From NCBI GenBank assembly GCA_002717285.1, contig PBDF01000011.1, positions 62,001 to 126,000 on the forward strand: a stretch of 64,000 bases of DNA, read 5' to 3'. Under the pieces are notes generated by a model. It did no database searches, was not told where the DNA came from, and worked only from the letters and a program-made list of their open reading frames with translations. This DNA is from Magnetovibrio sp. Lineage in GTDB: Bacteria > Pseudomonadota > Alphaproteobacteria > Rhodospirillales_A > JABHCV01. The translations under genes and the position numbers were made by a program. Below are positions 1-9,053 of this stretch, piece after piece. Numbering within the stretch: the first letter of the stretch is position 1; each line of letters begins with the position of its first letter.

Positions 1-114
1 TAAATACCCCAACGTTTAATAGTAGATTGGATTGCCTTAATATTCTGCAAATAGTCAAACAACATGATAATCGATTAATCACAATTTAACAAAAGTTTAT
101 CTTAAGGATTCTCT

Positions 115-579
115 ATGTCAGATAATATGTATGGTAACCTGTCCCAACTAGGTGGTAGCGGTCATCCTAAATCGTCACCCAAAAAGGCTGTTTTGGAAAC
201 TGTGCCTAACCCACAAGCGGATGAAGATTATCTCGTTCGCTTCAGTTGCCCAGAATTTACCTCTGTATGCCCAGTCACCGGCCAGCCAGACTTTGCTCAT
301 TTAGTAATTGACTACGCCCCAAAATTGCAACTTATTGAGAGCAAGTCTCTAAAACTTTACCTAACTAGCTTTCGAAATCATGGGGCATTTCACGAAGACT
401 GCACCATCTCAATTGCTAAAAAAATAACTTCTGCGGCAAAACCCAAATGGCTTCGCATTGGGGGTTATTGGTACCCACGTGGTGGAATTCCAATAGACAT
501 ATTTTATCAAACAGGCAAGCTACCGGTCGGTCTTTGGGTCCCTGACCAAGGTGTACCTGGCTATAAAGGACGTGGATAA
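115..579 (+). CDS. queF: NADPH-dependent 7-cyano-7-deazaguanine (preQ0) reductase
   Basis: QueF reduces the nitrile of preQ0 to the aminomethyl group of preQ1, a cytosolic step in making queuosine for tRNA. The 154-residue protein is the short single-domain (type I) form. The catalytic cysteine is Cys52 in [11 protein letters not shown] and the proton-donor aspartate is Asp59. The family signature ESKSLKLYL lies at residues 75-83, followed by [11 protein letters not shown]. The ATG at 115 follows an AAGGAT Shine-Dalgarno. It opens a queuosine cluster with the YhhQ-type transporter and queG. I saw no preQ1 riboswitch in the short leader available. Identification is secure. Confidence 0.96.
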   Translation: MSDNMYGNLSQLGGSGHPKSSPKKAVLETVPNPQADEDYLVRFSCPEFTSVCPVTGQPDFAHLVIDYAPKLQLIESKSLKLYLTSFRNHGAFHEDCTISIAKKITSAAKPKWLRIGGYWYPRGGIPIDIFYQTGKLPVGLWVPDQGVPGYKGRG

Positions 580-689
580 TTTACAAATAGATTTTTATTC
601 AATGAAAACTAATTGAAGCTTGGGGCTATGACAGAAACAAATGAATAGCTAGTTATCTGCATAGTCTTAACTCAATCAAAATATCATGG

Positions 690-1178
690 CTAGTTTGATG
701 ATTGTATTTCACGCTTTCGGATCATCCACCACACAATTAATGCTCCAATGATTTTGGATGCGGACATTGCAAAAATTCCAACAGGGGTTAGCAAGCTCAA
801 AATCCCAAGGAAAACAGCACTGTCAATAGGTGCTCCGAGCAAACTAGAAAACAAAATCCGTTGTGACAGAGGTCGCTTTGTATAAGTGTAAACGGCCCAA
901 TCGGCCAATTCGCTGATCAAAAAAGCCACTGCACTTGCTGTAGCAACAAATGGGCTTGCCATAAAATAACTAATCGCCACACCAACCAACATTGCTAATA
1001 AAACCTTGTGGCCAACCTCACGTTGGGCAAAATCACGGGCGACGAAAATAAAACCCACTAACAATGCTACAGGTGGCCACATTGTACCATCTGGAAGCTT
1101 GACTAGTGGTACCACTGTAAAGGCATAATTTACTGCAACAATCAGTACGACGTAAAGCGTAAGAAATTTGTATGGCAT
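690..1178 (-). CDS. YhhQ/VUT family queuosine-precursor transporter
   Basis: This is a hydrophobic 162-residue inner-membrane protein of the vitamin-uptake-transporter-like YhhQ family (COG1738), whose E. coli member imports preQ0/preQ1. Hydrophobic segments cover most of its length, roughly residues 5-25, 35-47, 58-90 and 108-153. A charged cytoplasmic motif, ARDFAQREVGH, sits near residue 50, and the conserved SELADWAVYTYTKR follows the third segment. It lies between queF and queG but on the opposite strand. The context supports queuosine-precursor transport. Whether it carries preQ0 or preQ1 cannot be told from sequence. Confidence 0.88.
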   Translation of the reverse strand: MPYKFLTLYVVLIVAVNYAFTVVPLVKLPDGTMWPPVALLVGFIFVARDFAQREVGHKVLLAMLVGVAISYFMASPFVATASAVAFLISELADWAVYTYTKRPLSQRILFSSLLGAPIDSAVFLGILSLLTPVGIFAMSASKIIGALIVWWMIRKREIQSSN

Positions 1179-1258
1179 TTAAATTCATCTCTAATGATAA
1201 AGTGTTTGATTTAGGTATTTATTTAGTTATTTAAGACAGTTGTAACAAGTTTGAACTA

Positions 1259-2293
1259 ATGGAAGTAGAAAAATCAATAAAAAACAAAGCTTTTGAAGTT
1301 GGCTTTGATGTCATTGGCTTTACTGATGTGGCAACTGATAAAAGACTTAAAACTAACTTATATCAATACCTAAGAGATGGTCGTCAGGGAAATATGGACT
1401 GGATGGCCAAGAACACAGATCGTCGCACATCAGCCCGAAATTTATGGCCCGAGGTAAACTCAATCATTGTCTTGGGTTTGAATTATGGCCCAGCAGAGCC
1501 TCCTACATTAGCTTTGAAGCGTACTGATAGAGGTAACATCAGCGTTTATGCCCAAGGAAAAGATTATCATGATTTAGTCAAAAAAAAATTAAAGAAAATT
1601 GGTCAATGGCTTGTCGAAAAACACGCTTGCGAGATAAAGGTTTTTGTTGACACAGCCCCAGTAATGGAAAAACCATTGGCACAAAAAGCTGGGTTAGGTT
1701 GGCAGGGAAAGCACACCAATCTGGTTTCCCCTAATTTAGGTTCATGGCTTTTTTTAGGAGAAATATTCACAACACTCAAACTAACGCCCGATACACCATG
1801 TGTTGATCAATGTGGCACTTGTCGTGCCTGTCTAGATGCATGTCCAACTGATGCTTTAGATGTGCCGTACCAAATAGACCCACGACGTTGCATATCTTAC
1901 TTAACTATTGAACACAAAGGCAATATCCCTGAAGACCTAGCCTCTGCAATGGGAAATCGCATATACGGCTGTGACGACTGTCTGGATGCTTGTCCATGGA
2001 ACAAATTCTCAGTCATTAACAAACAGGATGATTTTCTTCCCCGCGCTGAATTAAGCGCACCTCGACTTGCAGATCTATCAATGCTTAACGATGCAGACTT
2101 TCGTCAAATATTCTCAGGATCACCCATCAAACGAACTGGAAGAGAACGTTTCGTTAGGAACGTCATTATTGCTATTGCAAATAGTGGCGATAGAAGCCTT
2201 ACAAAAGCACTTACTGCGCGATTAGAAGACACAAGCGCTATTGTCAGACAAGCTGCCCAGTGGGCGTTAAGTAGACTTCAGCAAAAACTCTAA
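1259..2293 (+). CDS. queG: Epoxyqueuosine reductase
   Basis: QueG is a cobalamin- and Fe-S-dependent enzyme that performs the last step of queuosine synthesis, reducing epoxyqueuosine in tRNA. The 344-residue protein has the N-terminal DUF1730 region, including FVDTAPVMEKPLAQKAGLGWQGK. Two ferredoxin-type [4Fe-4S] motifs follow, CGTCRACLDACP (first cysteines about residues 181-185) and CDDCLDACPWNK from residue 238. The C-terminus is a helical HEAT-like tail. It completes the cluster with queF and the precursor transporter. No strong Shine-Dalgarno precedes the ATG, but the N-terminus fits the family. Confidence 0.95.
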   Translation: MEVEKSIKNKAFEVGFDVIGFTDVATDKRLKTNLYQYLRDGRQGNMDWMAKNTDRRTSARNLWPEVNSIIVLGLNYGPAEPPTLALKRTDRGNISVYAQGKDYHDLVKKKLKKIGQWLVEKHACEIKVFVDTAPVMEKPLAQKAGLGWQGKHTNLVSPNLGSWLFLGEIFTTLKLTPDTPCVDQCGTCRACLDACPTDALDVPYQIDPRRCISYLTIEHKGNIPEDLASAMGNRIYGCDDCLDACPWNKFSVINKQDDFLPRAELSAPRLADLSMLNDADFRQIFSGSPIKRTGRERFVRNVIIAIANSGDRSLTKALTARLEDTSAIVRQAAQWALSRLQQKL

Positions 2294-2514
2294 ATTTTTT
2301 AAAAATTTCAACAATCTCAAAATGAATCACTCTTGTCAAAAAACAGAATGAAGTAAAAATTGACTAATACTTTTTTTAAAAACTTCTAGAGCGTCTTTAA
2401 GCCAAAGAATTCAATAAGCTGTGACATATCTTAAAATTTGGGAAATCTCTGCAATCAAACCTATAAAACATGCTATCTTGCAATTCGGTATTTAAAAAAA
2501 TCAGAGTAATTCCA

Positions 2515-3327
2515 ATGTTTGTGAGATTCGTTGTCGCAGTTCTTTTATCTACTTGCACCGTCATAGAACAAACCACCGTCAAGGCCGCAATGCCCCACTA
2601 TAAATCAGGCACGGTATTTCAAGATTGTGACGTATGCCCCAAGATGATTACTATTCCGGCTGGATCGTTTATCATGGGGAGCGACAATCACCACAAATTT
2701 GAACGGCCTGCTCACAAAGTCACAATATCTAAACCCTTTGCAATGGGTATTTATGAGGTAACCTTCGATGAATGGCAGGCCTGTTTCATTGATGGAGGAT
2801 GTAAACACGTCCCTAGTGATCATAATTGGGGTAAAGGCCGTCGACCGGTAATGAACATAACTTGGTTTGACACTCAAACTTATCTTGAATGGCTGCGCAA
2901 AAAAACAGGGCACATTTATAGATTGCCAACAGAGGCAGAATGGGAATTTGCGACAAGAGGTGGCACCACAACAGAATTCTGGTGGGGCAATCAGGTTGGC
3001 GAGAATTTGGCTAACTGTCGTGATTGCAAAAGCCTATGGAGCAAAAAAAGATCAGCGCCAGTGGGATCTTTTAAACCAAATCCTTTTGGTCTTTACGATG
3101 TTCATGGCAACGAATGGGAATGGTTGCAAGATTGTTGGAATCCCTCTCATATAGGTGCCCCAATCGATGGCTCAGTTCGCTTAGATGGTAATTGCAAATT
3201 TCGCGTTATTCGCTCCGGCTCTTGGTATTATTTTTCAAAAAATATGCGCTCTGCATGGCGATCTAAAAATGATGTGCGTGTAAGAAGTTATGGTATCGGC
3301 ATGCGCGTATTACGGGAGTTACCCTAA
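2515..3327 (+). CDS. SUMF1/formylglycine-generating-enzyme-fold protein, probably exported
   Basis: This is a SUMF1-domain protein. Family motifs include PAGSFIMGS, MGIYEVTFDEW, RLPTEAEWEFATRGG, NPFGLYDVHGNEWEW and VIRSGSWYYFSKNMRSAWR. It is probably not a genuine sulfatase-activating enzyme, because the two active-site cysteines usually found after the final R-GSW motif are absent (WYYFSKN there). About eight other cysteines in pairs (DCDVC, CFIDGGC, NCRDC) suggest disulfides in an exported protein. I chose the ATG at 2515, which begins a plausible signal peptide (FVRFVVAVLLSTCTV). An in-frame ATG at 2470 would add 15 residues. No sulfatase gene is nearby, and its role is unknown. Confidence 0.8.
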   Translation: MFVRFVVAVLLSTCTVIEQTTVKAAMPHYKSGTVFQDCDVCPKMITIPAGSFIMGSDNHHKFERPAHKVTISKPFAMGIYEVTFDEWQACFIDGGCKHVPSDHNWGKGRRPVMNITWFDTQTYLEWLRKKTGHIYRLPTEAEWEFATRGGTTTEFWWGNQVGENLANCRDCKSLWSKKRSAPVGSFKPNPFGLYDVHGNEWEWLQDCWNPSHIGAPIDGSVRLDGNCKFRVIRSGSWYYFSKNMRSAWRSKNDVRVRSYGIGMRVLRELP

Positions 3328-3502
3328 TATTGGGGTATTTACAAAGTTATTTTTTGATTAGTTGAATTGGAATTGATTTTTTTTATTTTAATAAAAATAG
3401 CAAGTCATTCATCAAAATTTATGTATGTCATGCACCTATGAAACCGATTTCATTATAATCAATTAAAATTCAGGACCTAGAAAAAGTCAGTCCCTAACAA
3501 TT

Positions 3503-4273
3503 TTAAAACTCATCCTTGCGTCGACGGATTTCCGCAAATACTGATACTGCATCCTTGCCAACTAGTCCAATAGCACGCAACAAATCAACATTGTCTGCTC
3601 GCAAAAAAGGGTTGAAGCGCTTCTCGTCACCCAGATTTGAAGGTACTGTCGGTTTGCCATTTTTACGTAAGTGCAATACTTCATTTAAACGACGTTTTAA
3701 GGCAACATTATTTGGTTCTATTGTCAACGCAAAGTTAACATTTGTTGCAGTATATTCGTGGGCACAATAGACATTTGTATCATCTGGAAGGTTACGAAGT
3801 TTTAATAAAGACGTCCACATTTGCTCTGGCGTACCCTCAAATAGGCGCCCACAACCTGACGAGAAGAGCGTGTCCCCAGAAAATAATATATGATCATTTT
3901 CAAGCCAATAGGCAATATGACCAATTGTATGACCCGACACTTCAAAGATTTGTGCAGTATGGCTCCCGATAGAGATAAGGTCTCCCTCCACTATTTGAAC
4001 ATCAATACCAGGGATTCTTGATGCATCAGCTGCAGAACCTACTATAGAGCAACCTGTCGCTTGCTTTAGCTCCAAGTTTCCACCCGTATGGTCATTGTGA
4101 TGATGGGTGTTCCAAATATGGCTTAAGGTCCAACCTTTTAACTCTAGTACATCCAAAACTGGAGTTGCGACAGCTGGATCAATTGCCACACTCTCTCCGC
4201 TCTCCGAATCATGCAACAGATAAACAAAATTATCCTTAAGGACGGGAATTTGATGTATAATAAGATTAGGCAT
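3503..4273 (-). CDS. gloB: Hydroxyacylglutathione hydrolase (glyoxalase II)
   Basis: Glyoxalase II hydrolyses S-D-lactoylglutathione to D-lactate and glutathione, the second step of methylglyoxal detoxification. The 256-residue length is typical. The metallo-beta-lactamase motif THHHNDHTGG at residues 56-65 supplies the binuclear metal ligands (His57, His59, Asp61, His62). Further ligands fall in the VSGHTIGH and FSGDTLFSSGCGR segments, and YCAHEYTATN supplies the late histidine. The C-terminal HxxK-type glutathione-binding domain ends in EIRRRKDEF. A clear AAGGAG Shine-Dalgarno precedes the ATG. It is divergent from a methyltransferase gene, a pairing common in Alphaproteobacteria. Confidence 0.95.
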   Translation of the reverse strand: MPNLIIHQIPVLKDNFVYLLHDSESGESVAIDPAVATPVLDVLELKGWTLSHIWNTHHHNDHTGGNLELKQATGCSIVGSAADASRIPGIDVQIVEGDLISIGSHTAQIFEVSGHTIGHIAYWLENDHILFSGDTLFSSGCGRLFEGTPEQMWTSLLKLRNLPDDTNVYCAHEYTATNVNFALTIEPNNVALKRRLNEVLHLRKNGKPTVPSNLGDEKRFNPFLRADNVDLLRAIGLVGKDAVSVFAEIRRRKDEF

Positions 4274-4363
4274 TTGAACTCCTTTAGTGAAGTTTTAATT
4301 TAACATCAATTAACATAAATACCATCCATTTGATAATCAGTCTGTTTATACTAAAATAAGCAT

Positions 4364-5101
4364 ATGTGGACCGATGCTATTGAACTAAGAAATTTCTACT
4401 CAGACGCACTAGGTACAGTTGCCAGTCGCATGATTGGAAAACGTATCCGAAATCTGTGGCCAAACGTAGTGGGAATGGAGGTACTTGGCCTTGGCTTTGT
4501 AACACCATATCTTGGCATCTTCCAATCTGAGGCTTCGCGAGTAATAGCTGCAATGCCAGCCGGACAAGGGGCACTACATTGGCCAAACGAAGGTAGTGGC
4601 CAAGCAACCTTGGTTGATGAGACTGAATTGCCATTTGCTGACATCTCAATTAATCGTGTTTTATTAGTACACGCCATGGAGAGCACAGATAATTTAAGGC
4701 CCATGTTGCGTGAGGTGTGGCGCGTGCTGACAAGTGGAGGAAGATTAATTGTAGTAGTCCCCAATCGTCAAGGAATCTGGTCTCGTTTTGAGTCAACGCC
4801 TTTTGGCCGCGGCCTGCCATACTCATTCAGACAACTCTCCACTATGTTAATTGAAAATTTATTCACTCCAACTCAAAGCGAAAGTGCTCTATTTATTCCA
4901 CCTACCCGTTCACGTATGATGTTATCATCAGCCTTAGCCATTGAAGAAATTGGTCATCGCTGGTTGACCGCATTTGCCGGTGTTACCATTATGGAAGCGA
5001 CTAAGAAGATTTATGCAGCGAATGCTCAAACCAAAACCAAACGTTCAATTGTGCACTTACCACAACACGGCACGCGTATAACTACTCGAGAAGAGCTTTA
5101 A
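4364..5101 (+). CDS. Class I SAM-dependent methyltransferase, substrate unknown
   Basis: This 245-residue protein has a Methyltransf_11-like core. The acidic and motif II-III portion is visible as LPFADISINRVLLVHAMES followed by LREVWRVLTSGGRLIVVVPNR around residues 85-135. The glycine-rich motif I is degenerate (GLGFVTPYLGIF), as is usual for this family, which sits next to gloB in many Alphaproteobacteria. Its stop codon overlaps the metW stop codon convergently by four bases (5098-5101). No substrate can be inferred. The link to gloB is positional only. Confidence 0.75.
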   Translation: MWTDAIELRNFYSDALGTVASRMIGKRIRNLWPNVVGMEVLGLGFVTPYLGIFQSEASRVIAAMPAGQGALHWPNEGSGQATLVDETELPFADISINRVLLVHAMESTDNLRPMLREVWRVLTSGGRLIVVVPNRQGIWSRFESTPFGRGLPYSFRQLSTMLIENLFTPTQSESALFIPPTRSRMMLSSALAIEEIGHRWLTAFAGVTIMEATKKIYAANAQTKTKRSIVHLPQHGTRITTREEL

Positions 5102-5721
5102 CCTTTAAGTAGAAATACAGCCTGCTCACCAAACAGATTTGAAAAAAAAGGAGTAAGATTCCCTCGGCGAACGGCAGAACCGTTTCTATCCAGAGAAACA
5201 GAACGTTCTACAATTATACCCATTTGTTTGCACAAAATACCAAAATCTTTAATTGTACAAAAATGTATATTTGGGGTTTCATACCACTGATAAGGCAGGG
5301 TTGGGCTAACTGGCATACAACCATTAATTGCTACTTGGTATCGCACTCGCCAATGAGCAAAATTTGGAAATGAAATAATAGCACGGCGGCCAATCCTAAG
5401 TAATTGCTCAAGAACGACTCGGGGATTGTTCATGGCCTGAAGAGTCTGACTCAAGACTACATAATCAAAAGAGTAATTTGGATAATCCTTTAGGTCAGTA
5501 TTTGCATCACCCTGTACCACGGAAAGACCAGCGCTAACGCAAGAATTCACTCCTTGCGTGCTGAGTTCGATGCCACGTCCGTCCACTTTTTTATAACGCG
5601 CCAGATAGTCCAACAGGATACCGTTGCCGCATCCCACATCAAGAACACGAGAGCCCTCAGAGATCATATTAGCAATTATCTGCAAATCAACGCGGATAGC
5701 TGTACCCTTGGCTTCACTCAT
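5098..5721 (-). CDS. metW: Methionine biosynthesis protein MetW
   Basis: MetW is a methyltransferase-fold protein that works with MetX in homoserine acetylation. The 207-residue protein has motif [16 protein letters not shown] near residues 22-36, then [11 protein letters not shown] and the characteristic [11 protein letters not shown] and [11 protein letters not shown]. Its ATG overlaps the metX stop codon as ATGA (5718-5721), so translational coupling is likely. The metX-metW order is standard in Proteobacteria. Confidence 0.94.
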   Translation of the reverse strand: MSEAKGTAIRVDLQIIANMISEGSRVLDVGCGNGILLDYLARYKKVDGRGIELSTQGVNSCVSAGLSVVQGDANTDLKDYPNYSFDYVVLSQTLQAMNNPRVVLEQLLRIGRRAIISFPNFAHWRVRYQVAINGCMPVSPTLPYQWYETPNIHFCTIKDFGILCKQMGIIVERSVSLDRNGSAVRRGNLTPFFSNLFGEQAVFLLKG

Positions 5722-6890
5722 CGTCTTGGTAGTCCTCTTATTTCAGCAGCACCATCAATGAAACCGCCCAGCACCCTAAAAAATTCCGGCTCATCTAACA
5801 AAAAAGCATCATGACCCTTATCTGATTCTATTTCCACGAAACTTACATTTGCTGCAACCGCATTCAAAGCATGCACAATTTCTCTGTTTCCTTCGGTAGG
5901 AAACAGCCAATCACTGGTAAATGAAAAAACACAGAAACGGGTCTTTGTGCCTTTAAAGGCATTGGCTAGGACCCCGTTATAATCACTACTCAGATCAAAA
6001 TAATCCATAGCACGTGTGGTATAGAGGTAAGAATTTGCATCAAAACGATCAACAAATGTGATACCTTGATGACGAAGATAACTTTCTACTTGAAAATCCG
6101 CATCAAAACCATAACTTATGGCATCACGCTCTTGGAGCTTGCGGCCAAATTTACGGTGCAAGGCCGGTTGAGACAGATAAGTTATGTGCGCTGCCATACG
6201 TGCAACCGCTAAGCCTCGATGTGGTCGTTTGTTTTTGGATATATAATTACCTCCACACCAATCAGGGTCAGCCACAATGGCTTGGCGTCCAACCTCGTGA
6301 AATGCAATATTCTGTGATGAGTGACGCGCTGCTGTGGCTATAGGAACAGCTGCAAAAACTCTTTCAGAGAACTTGGCCGCCCATTCCAAGACTTGCATTC
6401 CACCCATGGAACCGCCAAGTGCAGCAAAAAGCTGATCTATTCCAAGATAATCAATCAAACGTGCCTGAACACGAACCATATCAGCAATCGTAACCCCAGG
6501 AAAATCAAGACCCCAAGGCTGACCCGTTTCAGGGTTAATATCCTTTGGACCAGTTGTCCCCATGCAACCACCCAAAATGTTTGAGCAGATTACATAAAAA
6601 CGATTAGTGTCAATAGTCTTGTTAGGACCAACAAGTTTGCTCCACCAGCCAGGCTTTCCTGTTACGGGATGCACATCTGCTACAAAGTGATCTCCGGTCA
6701 ATGCATGACAAATTAGCACGGCGTTAGATTTTTTTGAATTCAATTGTCCATATGTCTGATAAGCAACTTTAATATTGCTCAGATTAACCCCACAATCCAA
6801 TCGCACGGGTTCATCATGGGCTAAAGATACCTGGAATCCATGGTTGTTAGTCTCTTGCTTGAGAATTTTTTTATCGTGTATGTCCGCCAT
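5718..6890 (-). CDS. metX: Homoserine O-acyltransferase
   Basis: MetX acylates homoserine (usually with acetyl-CoA) as the committed step of methionine synthesis. This alpha/beta-hydrolase of 390 residues has the nucleophile Ser161 in LGGSMGGMQ, the family segments [17 protein letters not shown] and [15 protein letters not shown], the catalytic Asp in SDWLFPT and the His in DKGHDAFL. An AAGGAAG Shine-Dalgarno precedes the ATG. The 150-base upstream region, shared with the divergent chorismate mutase gene, holds a long inverted repeat and a possible 18-codon leader ORF. I did not find a SAM-II aptamer here. Whether the donor is acetyl- or succinyl-CoA cannot be settled by eye. Confidence 0.95.
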   Translation of the reverse strand: MADIHDKKILKQETNNHGFQVSLAHDEPVRLDCGVNLSNIKVAYQTYGQLNSKKSNAVLICHALTGDHFVADVHPVTGKPGWWSKLVGPNKTIDTNRFYVICSNILGGCMGTTGPKDINPETGQPWGLDFPGVTIADMVRVQARLIDYLGIDQLFAALGGSMGGMQVLEWAAKFSERVFAAVPIATAARHSSQNIAFHEVGRQAIVADPDWCGGNYISKNKRPHRGLAVARMAAHITYLSQPALHRKFGRKLQERDAISYGFDADFQVESYLRHQGITFVDRFDANSYLYTTRAMDYFDLSSDYNGVLANAFKGTKTRFCVFSFTSDWLFPTEGNREIVHALNAVAANVSFVEIESDKGHDAFLLDEPEFFRVLGGFIDGAAEIRGLPRR

Positions 6891-6976
6891 TTAACTTTAA
6901 AAAACTTCCTTTCAGAAATAGTTATAGCATCAATAGCTAAGAATCAGGCAGCTTAGAGTCAATGTTTTCTTTGATT

Positions 6977-7023
6977 TTAAGACATCTTGGCATTATCACT
7001 ACACTCCTGCCAAGATAACTTAA
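6977..7023. promoter_or_regulatory. Imperfect inverted repeat between metX and chorismate mutase gene
   Basis: TTAAG-AC-ATCTTGGC (6977-6991) pairs with GCCAAGAT-AA-CTTAA (7009-7023) around a 17-base loop, giving 8+5 base pairs separated by a 2x2 mismatch. On the plus strand the hairpin precedes the chorismate mutase start by 18 bases. TCCTGC, at the end of its loop and top of its 3' arm (7005-7010), is complementary to the GCAGGA Shine-Dalgarno at 7027-7032. On the minus strand the loop reads AGGAG followed by GTG/ATG starts of a short ORF ending at 6937, upstream of metX. The function is inferred; it could be a protein operator or a cis-acting RNA. Confidence 0.5.
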
Positions 7024-7041
7024 ATTGCAGGAATATAAAAT

Positions 7042-7923
7042 ATGAGCGCGAATACGCCACTCGATGACTTGCGTCAAGAAATCGACGCTATTGATGATGC
7101 TATTCATGATTTGATTATAGCACGTACAAAAGTGGTTGAACGGGTCCGTAAGGAGAAACAAGGGCAAAAAATCAAAATCCGCCCCGCCCGTGAATGTTCA
7201 ATCATATACCGTTTAATGGAACGCCACACGGGGCCTTTTCCGAAGCGAGAACTTGCTCGCATTTGGCGCGAGTTGATTGTTGCTACTTTATCTATTGAAG
7301 GTCCTTTTTCCATCGGTGTTCATATTTCTGATGAGTACAAGGCTAATGAGGGCTTCAACATAATGCAAAGAGAGTACTGCAACATGATCCGTAACCAGTA
7401 TGGATCATTTACCCCAATGAGCAGATACCCAACAGCTACAAAATTAATTGATGCCGTTAAAGGTCATGAAGTAGCAATTGGTGTACTCGCAATGCCAAAA
7501 CAGAGAGAACAGAACCCTTGGTGGCCATTACTTGCCTCTGATACTATGGGCACACCACGAATTATTGGTCGCCTGCCATTTATTAATGTCCCACAAAACT
7601 CAAGCATAAACTTTGATGCGCTTGTGATATGTCCAATACCATCAGAGCCTACTGGTCAAGATCACACATTTCTGATAATTGAGACGGGAAAAGAGATAAA
7701 TCCGAAAAAAATCTCTTCTGCTTTAAGAAAGGCAGATATAAAACAGGTGTTTTCAGCAGCATGGCAGGAGAAGGGCGCCAATCCTCGCTACCTATACTTG
7801 GTGGAAGCTATAGGCTTCATTACAAAAGAGGACAGTACTATCCTTCTTCTTAGTGAATACCTTGACGATAAAAAAGCCTTAATTCGTACAATCGGCACCT
7901 ATGGCCAGCCACTTGCGCTTTAA
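7042..7923 (+). CDS. Chorismate mutase with unassigned C-terminal region
   Basis: Residues 1-90 form an AroQ-type chorismate mutase domain (LDDLRQEIDAIDDAIHDLIIARTKVVERV, written here as a description of residues 8-36, then a conserved Arg-rich helix and RELARIWREL). This converts chorismate to prephenate. About 200 residues follow that I cannot assign. They resemble the extension found on chorismate mutases of related Alphaproteobacteria, and I see no prephenate dehydratase TRF motif. Start and Shine-Dalgarno (GCAGGA) are clear. It leads a hisC-tyrC operon, so prephenate made here feeds tyrosine synthesis. The tail may be regulatory; that is inference. Confidence 0.82.
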   Translation: MSANTPLDDLRQEIDAIDDAIHDLIIARTKVVERVRKEKQGQKIKIRPARECSIIYRLMERHTGPFPKRELARIWRELIVATLSIEGPFSIGVHISDEYKANEGFNIMQREYCNMIRNQYGSFTPMSRYPTATKLIDAVKGHEVAIGVLAMPKQREQNPWWPLLASDTMGTPRIIGRLPFINVPQNSSINFDALVICPIPSEPTGQDHTFLIIETGKEINPKKISSALRKADIKQVFSAAWQEKGANPRYLYLVEAIGFITKEDSTILLLSEYLDDKKALIRTIGTYGQPLAL

Positions 7924-7964
7924 AGACCTACATACTAAACATTTTATATTGGAACTGATGACCT

Positions 7965-9053
7965 ATGAGCCTTCCTAAACCAAAACCTGGAATTCTTGAA
8001 ATATCAACCTATGTGGGTGGAAATTCGGATATCCCTGGTGATGCTAAAGTCATCAAACTTGCATCTAATGAGGGCGCACTGGGACCAAGTCCAAAAGCGA
8101 TAGAAGCCTACATTCAGGAATCTGATAAAATGCACCGTTATCCTGATGGTAACTCAAAAAAGCTGAGAAATGCTCTAGCCGTGGCTTATGGTCTCGATCC
8201 AAACCGCATTGTCTGCGGTTCAGGGTCAGACGAATTACTGGACTTGCTCGCCCGAGCGTATGCTGGTGTAGGCGATGAAGTAATTCATACAGAGCATGGA
8301 TTCCTTATGTACCCCATTTCTGCCAAAGGTGTGGGGGCAACACCAGTAGCTGTACCTGAGAAAAATCTGCACGCTGATGTAGACGCTCTGATTAGGCAGG
8401 CTGGACAAAACACAAAAATTCTTTTTCTTGCAAACCCCAATAACCCAACTGGGACCTATTTGCCTAATAGCGAAATTCGTCGTCTACGACAAGGCTTACC
8501 CCAACATGTGCTTTTGGTTATCGATGCAGCCTACGCTGAGTATGTATCCAAAAACGATTATAAATCGGGATCAGATTTAGTTGATGAGTTCGACAACGTT
8601 GTAATGACCCGAACTTTCTCAAAGATATTTGCCTTGGGTGGCCTTAGACTCGGTTGGGCATATTGTCCAAAAGCAATTGCGGACGTGATTAACCGACTGC
8701 GTGGGCCCTTCAATGTTAATAGTCCGGCCCTCGCTGCTGGCCTTGCAGCATTGGAAGATGTTAGCTTTACAAATAAGGTTCGTAAACACACCGAAAAATG
8801 GTTTATTTGGACTAAAAAGAAATTAACACTCCTTGGCCTTGAAGTCCCTTCTGAGGTAGGTAATTTCTTGCTCGTCCGTTTTCCTGCGACAGGAAAAACC
8901 GCTAGTAAAACAAATGAGTTTCTTAAAAGCCGTGGCTTGATAGTGAGGGGTATGGATAGATACGGTTTGCACAACTATTTGCGTATTACCATTGGACGTG
9001 AAATAGAAATGCGTGCGCTTGTTAGTGCCATGGAGGAATATTTTGTCGAATGA
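7965..9053 (+). CDS. hisC: Histidinol-phosphate / aromatic aminotransferase
   Basis: This is a PLP-dependent class I/II aminotransferase of 362 residues. Lys220 in TRTFSKIFALGG is the PLP lysine, and the upstream motifs LASNEGALGPSP, PNNPTGTY and DAAYAEY are typical of HisC. The C-terminus carries RGMDRYGLHNYLRITIG. Placement between chorismate mutase and tyrC suggests that it transaminates prephenate or aromatic keto acids as well as, or instead of, histidinol phosphate. It overlaps tyrC as ATGA (9050-9053). Confidence 0.92.
   Translation: MSLPKPKPGILEISTYVGGNSDIPGDAKVIKLASNEGALGPSPKAIEAYIQESDKMHRYPDGNSKKLRNALAVAYGLDPNRIVCGSGSDELLDLLARAYAGVGDEVIHTEHGFLMYPISAKGVGATPVAVPEKNLHADVDALIRQAGQNTKILFLANPNNPTGTYLPNSEIRRLRQGLPQHVLLVIDAAYAEYVSKNDYKSGSDLVDEFDNVVMTRTFSKIFALGGLRLGWAYCPKAIADVINRLRGPFNVNSPALAAGLAALEDVSFTNKVRKHTEKWFIWTKKKLTLLGLEVPSEVGNFLLVRFPATGKTASKTNEFLKSRGLIVRGMDRYGLHNYLRITIGREIEMRALVSAMEEYFVE

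Noticed and set aside
1..114. preQ1 riboswitch upstream of queF
   Set aside because: No preQ1-I-like hairpin and A-rich tail is visible in the short leader available. The window edge limits the search.
1..3341. 11-bp inverted repeat TAAATACCCCA at 1-11 and 3331-3341 flanking the queuosine and SUMF1 genes
   Set aside because: Short enough to arise by chance, and the right copy belongs to a weak local hairpin overlapping the SUMF1 stop. No other sign of a mobile element.
6891..7041. SAM-II aptamer upstream of metX
   Set aside because: The stem there has a different loop and lacks the GATTT, TGC and GCTAA elements that are present upstream of metK.
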